This document shows, piece by piece, positions 35,723-45,052 of a stretch of DNA of 64,000 bases; the stretch's first letter is position 1; every line of letters begins with the position of its first letter. Below the pieces are notes generated by a model that saw only the letters and a program-made list of their open reading frames with translations, did not search any database and was not told the origin of the DNA. Location of the stretch: positions 2,069,001-2,133,000 of the forward strand of contig NZ_CP036281.1 of the NCBI RefSeq assembly GCF_007750395.1. The letters run 5' to 3'. The position numbers and the translations under genes were made by a program. Source of the DNA: Polystyrenella longa (GTDB lineage: Bacteria > Planctomycetota > Planctomycetia > Planctomycetales > Planctomycetaceae).

Positions 35723-35763
35723 AAGAAAAAAGCGTGTTACGAATATGAATCGTAACACGCTTT
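35723..35763 (-). terminator. Orphan rho-independent terminator
   Basis: AAAGCGTGTTACGA (35729-35742) pairs perfectly over 14 bp with TCGTAACACGCTTT (35750-35763), and the minus strand continues with a run of T (35725-35732). The nearest solid minus-strand gene ends 274 bases away, at 36037, so this either ends a long 3' UTR or marks an unrecognised small gene or RNA. Confidence 0.85.
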
Positions 35764-35801
35764 AAAATTTTGTATCAACTTAACTGACTCTGGGAAATCC
35801 G

Positions 35802-35993
35802 TTACCGCATCCAATCACATGAATAGGGAGTGAAGCAAGGTGGAGTAATCCGAGTCCAAGAATGAGAGCGCGATTGTTCATCCATTTCTGATTTCTTAAT
35901 TTGTGTCTGGCAATTCATACATAGAACCTGAACACATGGTTTTTTGCTCAGAGATTGAATGTCAGGGGAGACGAACTTAAGAATGAAACTCAA
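35802..35993 (-). CDS. Doubtful small Cys-containing reading frame
   Basis: The frame codes for 63 residues with a C-x4-C-x2-C group (PCVQVLCMNC) and a later C-x5-C (CFTPYSC). It starts with TTG and has no ribosome site. The only support is its position 38 bases before an orphan terminator on the same strand. It may equally be part of a non-coding transcript. I would not rely on it. Confidence 0.2.
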   Translation of the reverse strand: MSFILKFVSPDIQSLSKKPCVQVLCMNCQTQIKKSEMDEQSRSHSWTRITPPCFTPYSCDWMR

Positions 35994-36036
35994 GTGAAAG
36001 CTCGCGCCTTCATTTGTAAGTTACGGATTCTCAGCC

Positions 36037-36429
36037 CTATTCTCCTCCTTCTTTGGGTTTGTTGATATCGGCTTCAATTTTCTCAATCGCACCTTGAATA
36101 GCAACTCGGACTTCTTCAATAGGATGATCTTTGAGTACTTTCAGGTCATCAAGCACTGGAGCTGCCTTTGCCCCCATAGAGCCTAGAGTCGTTGCGGAAC
36201 GTCTGGCTTTATTGGCACTTTCTCCTTTGACTAGCCCGATGAGATGTGTCAATTTTTGTTCCAGCATCTCGGGGGAGTTTAAGTCCACATAATCACCAGT
36301 ACGCTCAGAGTCTTCCGTAAAACGTACGCCCGGACGATCCTGACCACATCCAGATAAGTTCGTCAGGATCATGATGACTCCGAACAATCCTGCACCGATT
36401 ATTGTAAACTGACTCGAAAACTTAGGCAT
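36037..36429 (-). CDS. Small lipoprotein with HEAT-like helical repeat
   Basis: The 130-residue product has a lipoprotein signal ending in the lipobox NLSGCG (lipid-attached Cys near residue 28). The mature part has an acidic segment (EDSERTGDYVDLNSPE), then helices with ANKARRSATTLGSMGAKAAPVLDDLKVL (split across residues about 72-99) and PIEEVRVAIQGAIEKI, a pattern that looks like one or two HEAT-type repeats. HEAT-repeat proteins usually act as binding scaffolds. The ATG at 36429 follows GGGAG by eight bases, which decides it over the ATG at 36444. The gap upstream is 1.2 kb, so it has its own promoter. The function is unknown. Confidence 0.78.
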   Translation of the reverse strand: MPKFSSQFTIIGAGLFGVIMILTNLSGCGQDRPGVRFTEDSERTGDYVDLNSPEMLEQKLTHLIGLVKGESANKARRSATTLGSMGAKAAPVLDDLKVLKDHPIEEVRVAIQGAIEKIEADINKPKEGGE

Positions 36430-37472
36430 ACTTAGATCTCCCATTCAAAGAGTGGATAAATAAAACTGTTAGATACCAATAAATATTAGCAAAAAACTCT
36501 GATCAAACAACTGACTTCAGGGCAAAGAAACGGTCAAAAGAGACGCTGTCTTCAGTTTGGGTTGTTCCATGATTTTCTGCGAGATCGATTGGCTGTTGGA
36601 AGTTCCGAATCATGTAAATGCAAATAGAGAACAACACTTGCCTGATTATATGAATGCAATGAATAAAAAAAACAAGAAAAATGATGGTGTCAATAGTTCA
36701 AAACCGAAATCTTCCCTGCTGTCTCAGAATAATCCTTATTGATCGAAAAGTTGGCGATGTTTGCGACTTGGAACTGTCATTGATTGGATATCACCCTATG
36801 GGAGCCAGGAGGCATGTAGAGTAAACTCTAAGCCAAGTTTCACTCTTAGCTGTAGCCGCTCTAACAGTGCTTGAGCTATTTTAGCTTTTCTCACTTTCAG
36901 TCTGTCTGACTAGACTGTAATTCTCAATTCTGATGCGCTTTTGTTTAGTTATTTGCTCTTCGGAAACGTCAATTCAATCGCAAATCAGTCCGGATTGAAA
37001 GTATCAAAATACCATCACGCTGCATCCTCTGTTTCGTTTGGTGATCGGGTATGTACTTCCTGTTTTGCTGCTCGAATTGTAAATAACGAGAATTTTCATA
37101 ACTTCGGACAGGTCCCTGTCAGCAATAATCCGGGAAAAGGTCGCCATAGATCGCTCCCAATCGTGAGCAGAACACAAGGCCTTTGATATTGAGAATTCAT
37201 GAGGTGTCAATCAGGCCACTAGTTACTTTCCGAGACCACTCTAGAGTGCGGGTTCTGACGGAAGTTACGCATCTTTCTAACCAGGAGTAGAAATCGATTA
37301 GATTTTAACTACTCACGTCTGAATATCCACTCTGTCCGGAGATGCCTAATATTACAGAGGCAACTATGACTTTCCATAAAGGGCAGATAGATCAAATTAA
37401 GTTCGCTGAGTATTATTGAATGATTCTTTTAAATCTGAATTGCAATAGTTTAGCTAGCTATTTGTAAACGCA
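36430..37472. other. Long region without recognisable gene
   Basis: About 1.0 kb, AT-richer than its surroundings. Frames of 61 and 81 codons (from 36557 and 36941) have no ribosome site, signal peptide or familiar motif. A short palindrome (CAGTCTG-TCTGACT-AGACTG, near 36898-36917) is seen. It may carry a non-coding RNA or a decayed gene; I can support neither. Confidence 0.4.
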
Positions 37473-37520
37473 TAAAAAAAGACTACCGCAAATTGGATAA
37501 ATCCAACTCACGGTAGTCTT
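37473..37520 (-). terminator. Rho-independent terminator of the DUF1559 gene
   Basis: AAGACTACCG (37479-37488) pairs with CGGTAGTCTT (37511-37520). An inner TTGGA-TCCAA pair extends the stem, and the minus strand continues with seven T. It lies about 90 bases after the DUF1559 stop codon. Confidence 0.88.
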
Positions 37521-37610
37521 GATCGAGTACCTTCTCTAACTTTCAGCAGAACTTTGTAGGTCCGGTGTCTGAATAGAGTAGGCAAATGATTGGTACATTA
37601 AGAGACAAAA

Positions 37611-38804
37611 CTAGTCAACAATGGAACCAATGTTGAAGGTTTCGCCACCGTTAACAGAACCAAGAGCTTGGCGTGGAGTAGTATCCATCGTTTCGCCGAA
37701 CCACTGAACTGAACCGTCACACATCAGGAAGAAACATCCACCTGGGTGTGGGCTACGGAAGTTACCGACAACATGATCGGCATTATCGCAGTCACGAATG
37801 TTGTCACCGTTTGTGCGTGTTGCACCAGAAGCTGCTACAGACATGTGGTTGTCGATAACTGGGTTACGGTTGAAACTCTCGAAAGTACTGGCCAAACCGC
37901 TGGAAGCGATGATGGAGTTAACTGACTGGTCAGTGTCACCAGGCTGTCCAACCGCCCATCCAAAGTCAGCAGTGATGAAGTCACCAAGGACAGTGGTGTC
38001 TGGGTTTTCGTAGGAAGTACTGTCGTTACAGTCACGACCGTGGCAAAGAGGCCAGTCACCACCACCAACAGCTTCACCCATACAGATTGTATTGCTGGTA
38101 CCGTCTTTGATAGAAACCAAGCTGAATGCACGAGAACGCATGAATGGTCCGAGGATTCTTTCATCAGGAATATTGATGTAACCAGATTTGGGTCCAACTT
38201 CAGGAGTAGAGTTCCAGTCTGGTTTATATCCATTGCCGCGGTCATCACGACTCCAGTCCATACACCATGACTGCAAGTTACCTGAACTGAAGGCATAGGT
38301 CATGGGAGCGTATTGTCCATTGGACTCAGTGTTATCGCCGTTTGGACCCCAAACAGTCACATTGACGGTGTCGTCCTGTGATGTCGAGGGACATTTAGCG
38401 AAAGCGAGAGGGGTACCAACGATTACGGTAGTACAGCTCCACCAGTCAGTGTGAACATTAGTGTCGTTTACTGGATCGACTGTATCGTAGACGTTGACAG
38501 CTTCCATGAAGGGAAGCAGGTCAGTTCCAGCCCAAGTTTGAGTGTAGAAGAAACCGTCGCCCGCAGCTTTAGCAAGGTCGTAGTAAGGCAGCTTCTGGTA
38601 GAGGTCGTGGAAGGAGTGAATTGCGATACCGTACTGTTTCAGGTTGTTACGACACTGAGTACGACGAGCAGCTTCACGAGCCTGTTGCACAGCAGGAAGA
38701 AGCAGTGCAATAAGAATTGAGATAATAGCCATGACAACCAGCAGTTCGATCAAGGTGAAACCTCGACGAGTTGTAGGTTGCATAATGCGAGTGTATTTAC
38801 GCAT
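37611..38804 (-). CDS. DUF1559 protein with prepilin-type N-terminus
   Basis: The 397-residue product has a class III (type IV pilin-like) signal: [19 protein letters not shown], with predicted cleavage after the Gly before Phe and N-methylation of Phe. It continues with the DUF1559 hallmark [23 protein letters not shown]. The C-terminal '[21 protein letters not shown]' block with its H-x-G/G and DGS elements is the second family mark. DUF1559 proteins are multi-copy in planctomycetes, and they are thought to be secreted through type II-like machinery, but their job is not known. The ATG at 38804 has GAAAGG about seven bases upstream. No assembly genes are adjacent. A terminator follows. Confidence 0.95.
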   Translation of the reverse strand: MRKYTRIMQPTTRRGFTLIELLVVMAIISILIALLLPAVQQAREAARRTQCRNNLKQYGIAIHSFHDLYQKLPYYDLAKAAGDGFFYTQTWAGTDLLPFMEAVNVYDTVDPVNDTNVHTDWWSCTTVIVGTPLAFAKCPSTSQDDTVNVTVWGPNGDNTESNGQYAPMTYAFSSGNLQSWCMDWSRDDRGNGYKPDWNSTPEVGPKSGYINIPDERILGPFMRSRAFSLVSIKDGTSNTICMGEAVGGGDWPLCHGRDCNDSTSYENPDTTVLGDFITADFGWAVGQPGDTDQSVNSIIASSGLASTFESFNRNPVIDNHMSVAASGATRTNGDNIRDCDNADHVVGNFRSPHPGGCFFLMCDGSVQWFGETMDTTPRQALGSVNGGETFNIGSIVD

Positions 38805-39722
38805 TCGACAAGCCTTTCAAATAACTGAAGTGAAAAGAAGATGAAGAAAATGTGATAGAGATGATGCAGTTGAAATCAATTAGAAATTAGATTTCGTTTT
38901 TCGGGAGGCACTTAGATAATGTGTTTCCCATACAGGACCTGTCTATTTAGATTGCCAAAAGAAGAGCAACCTGTCAATCAAATAAACCTTAATTCTGATT
39001 CTTTTTGAAAAAAGCTCAAAAATTTCCAACGCCCCACAAATCCGTCATTTCATGGAATTCATCAGGCGAGGACGTTTCCTGTCTGGATCAAGAGATGGCA
39101 CCGCAGCGTAACTCAGTTCCAGAAGCTGTAATAAGAGGGTTTTGATCGTCTGTAGGACGAGGTTTAAGTCGTTCTGTTTCGGTCAAGTTATCGTTGATTT
39201 CTGGAGTCGAGATAGGTGTCATTGTCCTCTGTCGAGAAACATTAATAAAGGAAATTAGAGGTTGGTCTTGTCAGTTATCAGGCTTTTTTGCACGTCTCCA
39301 TGATACAGCAATTCGTTGTCAGTTCGGGTGATATATAGTGAAGGTACTAGTCCCCTCTGTTTGTCTTTGATCGATAATGATCGTACTGCTTCGGGATGAA
39401 TTTAGATTGGTTGGCAGACGAAGAATTAAGACTTTAAAGCAGCCTGGTGAGCGATCTTGAGATGATACCGAATGGTTGTCTCTTGGCATGCTTTCTTCGC
39501 CTGTTGGCGGTACAAGGTCTTATCGAATTATTGCAGAATGATCCTGCATGTTGATTTGAGTTCCGGGCAAGAGTCGAAGCAGTCTGTTGATTCTGAAGAC
39601 GATATCCGTATAAACCGATAGAGGGTCCTTAGTCGGCACTCTGTGAATGTGATGCAGTACCCGTTTCGTCGGATCGTAAACCTTACGAATTGGGTGAAGT
39701 GAAAAAGAAAATGCTTGCAAAT
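38805..39722. other. Long intergenic region upstream of the DUF1559 gene
   Basis: About 920 bases. It must hold the DUF1559 promoter. TTTTTGAAAAAAGC near 39002-39015 is a weak hairpin. A 66-codon minus-strand frame (39520-39720) lacks a start context and I do not accept it. Nothing else stands out. Confidence 0.45.
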
Positions 39723-39756
39723 AAAAAAACAGCCCGACGTTTAATGTCGGGCTGTT
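39722..39756 (-). terminator. Rho-independent terminator of the coiled-coil secreted protein gene
   Basis: AACAGCCCGAC (39728-39738) pairs perfectly with GTCGGGCTGTT (39746-39756), followed on the minus strand by a run of seven T. It is about 100 bases after the stop codon at 39855. Confidence 0.9.
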
Positions 39757-39854
39757 AAAGATGAGTTTAATCGTCCCCTGCTCCGCACTCAGCTCTGATC
39801 CTGAGGGCGCGAAGTTTAATTCAGAAGTCGATCTGCTGTGACAAGCCGTTTTGT

Positions 39855-41486
39855 TTAAAGTGTCAGTTGTGACTGAATTTTAACCAGTTCGGCCGTGATT
39901 TCCTGCGACAACTGGTTCAAGTGATCCCGGTCACTGGTGGTACACTGTCCGATCCCGGTGAGAAGTTTCAACCAGCGTGACAACAGAGCTGTCGATGTCG
40001 ATTTGAGCGCGTTCTGATCGGTATAGCCATTGGAGAGCTTCTGGTGGAAGTCGCGTGAAAGTGTGACGAATTGCGTGGTGTCCGTCAGGTAGTCGCGACG
40101 TCCTGGGACTGCACTGCCCGCACTTGAATTCAACCAGCGTTGCATATCGAACTGCAGATGTTCTGCCATCGACTCCAATTCGGAAGCCGACTCTACGAGC
40201 GAATCGTTATCGTAGTTGGCCGGTTTGATTAATAATGCAGAACGTAATGACACGATGCTATTATTGATCTGCTTCATCCTGTTCCAGGTTTCGGTCCCCT
40301 TCAATTCGATCATATCGGTCGCGAAGACTTTCCAGGCGTTGTCCAATTTCTGGAATTCATTGGAGAGGACGTTTTCAGGACGTTGCTCACTGATCAGTCG
40401 TTTGAAGGAATCGCACAGATCTCGATAGATTCGACCTGTTTTGATCGCTTCCTGAGATTTGGACAACGTCATCAATTCTGTAAGTGTGATGCTGTCGAAA
40501 AGATCTCGAACATCGCGATGCAGTATGTGAGCCAGTTCAGTCAACTGTGCCCAATCGGCCTGTTTAGGAATCCAGAGCAATTCGTTAATGCTGCTGTCCG
40601 TTTTGTAAACCGCCATGATATCGCGTTCGATGTAGCGGTTATCAAAAGCGTGCAACTGCTGGACGAAGTTTCGCCAGAGACTACTGAATGATTTGTAGGA
40701 CAGAACGATTTCGTCGTAGCTGTTTCCTGCGGCAATCTGATCAGAGAGGCGTTGTGCATCGGACCGGACTGTTCCACCCATTTTTGTCAGTTCAGTGATT
40801 TTCTGAGTGTGCCCTAATTCAAAAAGAATATCGTTATTCAGATTTCGCAATTGCTCTTCCAGAATGTAAGCCTGTCGCTGCATTTCTTTGCGGTCGAGTT
40901 GTGGGGCAACATTTAATGCCTGACTGATTTGGGTCGCGTAATCGTTAATGATCTGCACGCTTCGTTTTGCTTGCGTGCTGATGTCTCGCATCTGAGATAA
41001 TTGGTACGCGAGTGCTCTCCAGTCTTTGTCCAGATTCTTAAGATCGTCCATCAGTTCACGATGATCGTGTACCATGTTAGCGCGATCGGTGAGTACTTTT
41101 AAATCTGATTTCAATGTAAGCGTCTGGCCGAAGACCTGACTCATCCCGGGGATACCCGCATACAGACTGTTACGAAGTTCGTTGACCAGGATATCTGCTT
41201 CCCGTGATACCTGAATCAGCATTTGCCGGGTGAGAACAATTTCCTTGTTATCGCTCTGACGAGCATTAGTCGGTAATTTATCGAGAGCGTTGTTGTTCAC
41301 TTTCGATTTCGTCAACGCTTCCATCAACTTGTCGATAACCTCCTGTTGTTGCGGAGTAATATCGGCCGCTTGAACTGAGGATGGCAACAGCGATGGCAGA
41401 CTGAGAAGTCCGATGGTTGCCAGACAGATTGCGTTTCGCAATCGAGGAGATGACCAGGCATTTTGAGGTGCAGTCATGACGAGCAT
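39855..41486 (-). CDS. Secreted helical protein of unknown function
   Basis: The 543-residue product starts at the ATG at 41486, five bases after GGAG; the frame continues upstream for 67 codons without a signal or motif and was discarded. A signal peptide is present (CLATIGLLSLPSLLPSSVQAA). The mature protein is almost wholly helical with heptad-like patterns, for example LKSDLKVLTDRANMVHDH and RQAYILEEQLRNLNND, and no cysteines. It resembles a long periplasmic coiled-coil protein. I recognise no family. Two halves look vaguely alike (each with a WRALAYQLSQM or WKVFATDMIEL type element), which may reflect an old duplication. It is a lone gene with its own terminator. Confidence 0.8.
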   Translation of the reverse strand: MLVMTAPQNAWSSPRLRNAICLATIGLLSLPSLLPSSVQAADITPQQQEVIDKLMEALTKSKVNNNALDKLPTNARQSDNKEIVLTRQMLIQVSREADILVNELRNSLYAGIPGMSQVFGQTLTLKSDLKVLTDRANMVHDHRELMDDLKNLDKDWRALAYQLSQMRDISTQAKRSVQIINDYATQISQALNVAPQLDRKEMQRQAYILEEQLRNLNNDILFELGHTQKITELTKMGGTVRSDAQRLSDQIAAGNSYDEIVLSYKSFSSLWRNFVQQLHAFDNRYIERDIMAVYKTDSSINELLWIPKQADWAQLTELAHILHRDVRDLFDSITLTELMTLSKSQEAIKTGRIYRDLCDSFKRLISEQRPENVLSNEFQKLDNAWKVFATDMIELKGTETWNRMKQINNSIVSLRSALLIKPANYDNDSLVESASELESMAEHLQFDMQRWLNSSAGSAVPGRRDYLTDTTQFVTLSRDFHQKLSNGYTDQNALKSTSTALLSRWLKLLTGIGQCTTSDRDHLNQLSQEITAELVKIQSQLTL

Positions 41487-41833
41487 CCTTTCTCCGCACG
41501 AGGTAGGCATTTTCAACTTGTTATGGGTAATTCGCTTCGACATGCGCAAGCCGTGGAAAAGAACCGGACCTGGCAGAAAGCTTTTATGAAATGCTTGGCT
41601 GGATTCGTTCGGGAACATGCATGGCGTTTCCCAGAGTTCATCCAGACGGCAGACAATCCTTTGTATGTCGAGGCTGTAGAAGTACACGACCTTGGGGAAA
41701 ATAGTAAAATCGGCAAGTTGGGGATAGCCCAGCTTTGCTGATTCTACAATGATCGACGTAACTTACCTGACAGCAATACTTAATCAGAAGTTACTCTTCA
41801 TGTCAGACGAACTCGAAACGCTACTAGTAGCTA
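41487..41833. other. Gap between two minus-strand genes
   Basis: About 350 bases, which should include the promoter of the coiled-coil secreted protein gene. The sequence CTACTAGTAGCTACTAGCTT near 41821 contains a short repeat (CTACTAG twice). No gene is visible. Confidence 0.45.
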
Positions 41834-43060
41834 CTAGCTTGGAGGAACAGTGTTGTTTTGGGTGGCTTGGTCACTTGGGGGAGGGGTTTTATTCAAAGTG
41901 ACTCGTCGCGAAGAAATCTCTTCTGTATTCGCTGGTTCGTCGTTCTGTTGTTTTGGGCCGTTTTTTTGTTCTTGCTCTGAAGAGAGTAACTGAATTCCTT
42001 CTTTCTCGATGGGAATTTCAAACCATTGCTGGTACTCCGAAACAGCGTCTCGAACAGAGATGCGAACGTGAAGCATTTCTTTTTCCAACTGTTGAAGATC
42101 GATTTCCGGCTTCAGTTCGAGAGTGCGTTCCCTGATTTGAAACAGGCTGTTGTCCTCGCCCCCTTCTCCTTCCACTAATTGGAACTCGTGATGATCATTG
42201 CTGTCTTGATCAATAACTGTGAGTTCGCCAACGGCGACTGGATCGCTATTTAATGCCACCAGTCGGACAGTTCCCTGTGACAACAGCAATCCTTCCGGAG
42301 GCTTATTCTGCTTAAAGGTTTTGCGGGAGTGCATCTGTTCGATTTCATCAGAAATCTTGACAACTCCCTGCTCTTCTTCGGTGGCGATTTGCAGTTTGCT
42401 GCCAGCAAACTTAGTTCCATCATAGATCTCACCTCGTTGGAACGGGCCGGCACCGAAGACCCACATGTTCTTCGCTGTGCTTTCCGATTTTGATAAACCC
42501 GATTGCCAGACGGCTTCACGCGTGGTGCGATCATAGGCAAAAACTCCGATTTTCGAGGAGGCCGAGTGGGAGTTCTTTTTCATAAAAGCCATCTCGGGGA
42601 TCGCCGGCAATGACGGTGCACCGGGGATCATTGAAGAAGCGACTGTTGAGAAATTGTTCGGAGGAATTCCGTAGATGATTTCATGTCCGTCGGCTCCCAT
42701 TGTTCCCACGCGAGCTTCGACAACCAGGTCGGCCTCATCCTTTGTTTCCTGTAGATAGCAACCTGCTCCAATAATCTGCTGCCGTATTGTACTGACAATG
42801 TATTCTTTGTTGACGTAGTCGATCGTCTTCACTGGAACGATATAGGTGGTATCCAGAAAAACTTTTCGTCCGGCTAGCGGTGTGAAATCAATTGAGGCAA
42901 TGGCGCGATCAACAGAGTCGGAGGCGGTGAGCTGGTCCGTTGCATTTCGGCTGATTGTCGTTCCGCATCCTGCGAGTAGAAATAAGTAGAGAATCAGCGT
43001 AGATAAGGGCATCCCCACCCTGAAACAACCGAACGGAGTTTCCGACGAGGATGCAGCCAT
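41834..43060 (-). CDS. DUF6655 family lipoprotein
   Basis: The 408-residue product has a lipoprotein signal (LILYLFLLAGCGT). The mature N-terminal half is a DUF6655 domain: ATDQLTASDSVDRAIASIDFTPLAGRKVFLD (split at residues about 40-70), then IVSTIRQQIIGAGC and DEADLVVEARVG, with the GIPPNNFSTVASS segment. The C-terminal 150 residues contain a cadherin-like or beta-sandwich segment (VAVGELTVIDQDSNDHHEF, FQIRERTLELK), and a Gln/Thr/Pro-rich tail follows. The domain is planctomycete-typical with no known role; the C-terminal extension is longer than I would expect from family knowledge. The ATG at 43060 follows GGAGAGGAAG, a strong site that decides it over the upstream ATG at 43114. Confidence 0.87.
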   Translation of the reverse strand: MAASSSETPFGCFRVGMPLSTLILYLFLLAGCGTTISRNATDQLTASDSVDRAIASIDFTPLAGRKVFLDTTYIVPVKTIDYVNKEYIVSTIRQQIIGAGCYLQETKDEADLVVEARVGTMGADGHEIIYGIPPNNFSTVASSMIPGAPSLPAIPEMAFMKKNSHSASSKIGVFAYDRTTREAVWQSGLSKSESTAKNMWVFGAGPFQRGEIYDGTKFAGSKLQIATEEEQGVVKISDEIEQMHSRKTFKQNKPPEGLLLSQGTVRLVALNSDPVAVGELTVIDQDSNDHHEFQLVEGEGGEDNSLFQIRERTLELKPEIDLQQLEKEMLHVRISVRDAVSEYQQWFEIPIEKEGIQLLSSEQEQKNGPKQQNDEPANTEEISSRRVTLNKTPPPSDQATQNNTVPPS

Positions 43061-43887
43061 ACTTCCTCTCCTGCTGTTCTCAAACAGTGTTAAAAGTTGT
43101 CGACAAGTATTCATGTTGGTCTACTTCAAGAGCTGTTTTAAATCTCGTTGCGAAACGAAAGTATGCTGACTATGTATGTCACCTGATTCTTTGAACGCGT
43201 GAATCAGTTTAAAATTTCAGATCGATTGAGCACGAATGAAACTCGATAGTTACGGGAGGAATACATCCCGAACAATGCATAGAATCAGTGTTTTAGACTG
43301 TAAAATACGGGATAACGATTTATCGATGCAGCCTGTTTTTTTGAAAAGCAGGTCTGCCAATGCTTAGAGGAATCTGCATGGCAGTGCCGTGCAAAGTCGA
43401 GCGCATTAAAAGCGCAAAAGACCTCTGCATTCAGGCTCGAAAACGGATATTCCGAGAAGTCATAGGGGTGGGCGATTGAGGAGAGAGGCGGGGAATATAG
43501 TTCGTCCCGCGAAATCGTCCTAGAGCAATTGAGTCTCAGGTGTGGTCACGCGTATAGTTGTGGGCGGGTCGCTGTGGAGACGATAGGTCTTGAAGCGACA
43601 TTAGCGATTGGACCGCATTTCGAAGGCAGACGTCGTATCTGCTGCTGCTGCGGTCGCCGGGGTTATTCTTTCCACAGAGAGATAAATTACACAAGGTGGG
43701 TTTATCTATGTGAGTTCATCTGTAGACAGCCATTTTCATAGACGTTAATGGCTGGGTGAAAAGGAATAACAGCATTCAGTTTCATAAGGGAGTCAAGGCA
43801 ACGATGGTTGTCTTCGTCGTGCGCTGTTTTGTTAATTGAAACGGGTTGGAAAACAGTCGCGGTTGAACCGAGCGAACAAGCAGATAA
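43061..43887. other. Region without recognisable gene
   Basis: About 830 bases between the DUF6655 gene and the TPR protein gene. It should contain the DUF6655 promoter. A 70-codon plus-strand frame from 43529 contains several Cys but no ribosome site or start context, and I do not accept it. Confidence 0.45.
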
Positions 43888-44298
43888 CTACCAGCTCATT
43901 TGCTCAAATTCATTGAACTCATCGTAATCCATCATGGCGGCGTGCTGAGCAACCAATTCGGGGGGCTCTTCGGCGAAGTACTCAACGACCTCGGCCAGTT
44001 CGTCCTGCCCCTGTTCGCGGAAGCAGTCTGCGAGGAGGGTCCAGGCGAGTTGGCTGAATGGAGCGGGAATGTTTTCTGCCGCACGCTGCAGAACTTCGAC
44101 AGCTTCGTCAAACTGTTGATGCATCATAAGGGCCTGCCCCATGACATAATCGACAGCGGGTTGCATATCACCGGCGGATTCAATCGCGGCCAGTTCTTCA
44201 ATTGCCTGCACGGGGAGACGTAAGTCGAGGTATCCATCGGCGGCAACGATGCGACGAGTGACTTTATGAGAAACTGTAGAGCTAATGTGATTTCGCAT
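43888..44298 (-). CDS. Small TPR-type protein
   Basis: The 136-residue product has no signal peptide. It shows a helical repeat pattern of TPR type: AIEELAAIESAGDMQPAV, DYVMGQALMMHQQFDEAVEVLQRAAE (split around residues 50-75) and PFSQLAWTLLADCFREQGQDELAEVVEYF, that is two to three repeats, then an acidic tail (DYDEFNEFEQ). TPRs mediate protein contacts. The ATG at 44298 follows AGGAAG by nine bases, which decides it over the ATG at 44328. It stands alone. Its partner is unknown. Confidence 0.8.
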   Translation of the reverse strand: MRNHISSTVSHKVTRRIVAADGYLDLRLPVQAIEELAAIESAGDMQPAVDYVMGQALMMHQQFDEAVEVLQRAAENIPAPFSQLAWTLLADCFREQGQDELAEVVEYFAEEPPELVAQHAAMMDYDEFNEFEQMSW

Positions 44299-45052
44299 GA
44301 TGAAGAACTTCCTGAACTTGGTTTGCATTTAGGACTGTATGACTTAGAGAGTGAAAACAGTCAGTTAAGTTGTGCCCCTCGTAGGACAGCAACCTTTAAA
44401 GCAAGTGGAGTGCCAATCTTCATCGAATCAGAGTGCAACGGATGTAACTTCATATATATCCGTTGGTTAAGAGAACAAAGAAAAAAGCGACGACGGGTGG
44501 ATTTGCAATTATGACATGGTACTGAATGCATTAACTTATTCTTCTCTGTAAATTCTCCAATGCAAACAATCAGTTTTGGTCAGGATTCGATTTGCCAATG
44601 GTGGATGGAAACCGAGTGCCACCTTCGCTTGGGAAGGCGAAGGGGACGCTACTAGAGAAGGACTTCTGGTCAGTCGATTGGCAGATCGAGAGTAAAGAGA
44701 CCAGAATTCGGTTCAAACCCTCTATTTAGCTCCTCATTCGGAATGAATGGGGTTCTTAATGCAACTTGATGCAAAGAGAGGTTGTTTCGTCAGTAGCGAC
44801 TGTCTGGAGCCTTAGAGTCCTCTCAGTGACCCACGTGGAGCACTCTGTCAGGACTTTTAAAACGCCAGAGCAGGCATTGCCGTAATTATCGCTGAATCAT
44901 CTGATTGAAGGCCGCGCCGCTACTCCCTTGCCTGCACAGGAGGATCTCCATTATGTTGAATGACGATGTTATGTTACAGAAAACATCCGCTTTTTCCTGT
45001 CGGGGTGTGGTTCATTTCGACCAGTCGATTTGTTTGAATTGAGGTTTTCAAA
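44299..45052. other. Region between divergent TPR and sulfatase genes
   Basis: About 750 bases. Promoters of the two divergent genes should lie here. No coding frame, repeat or RNA motif is convincing. Confidence 0.45.

Larger units (their letters stand above)
35305..36036. other. Gene-poor region upstream of the YiiX-like gene
   Basis: About 730 bases. The first 200 should hold the YiiX-like gene promoter. A strong orphan minus-strand terminator lies at 35729-35763, and a doubtful small reading frame lies at 35802-35993; both are listed separately. Nothing else is recognised. Confidence 0.5.

Noticed and set aside
36941-37186. Plus-strand frame of 81 codons in the long gap
   Set aside because: No start context, signal peptide or motif; an overlapping antisense frame looks equally good.
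43529-43741. Cys-containing 70-codon frame
   Set aside because: Lacks a ribosome site and shows no pattern of a metal-binding or secreted protein.
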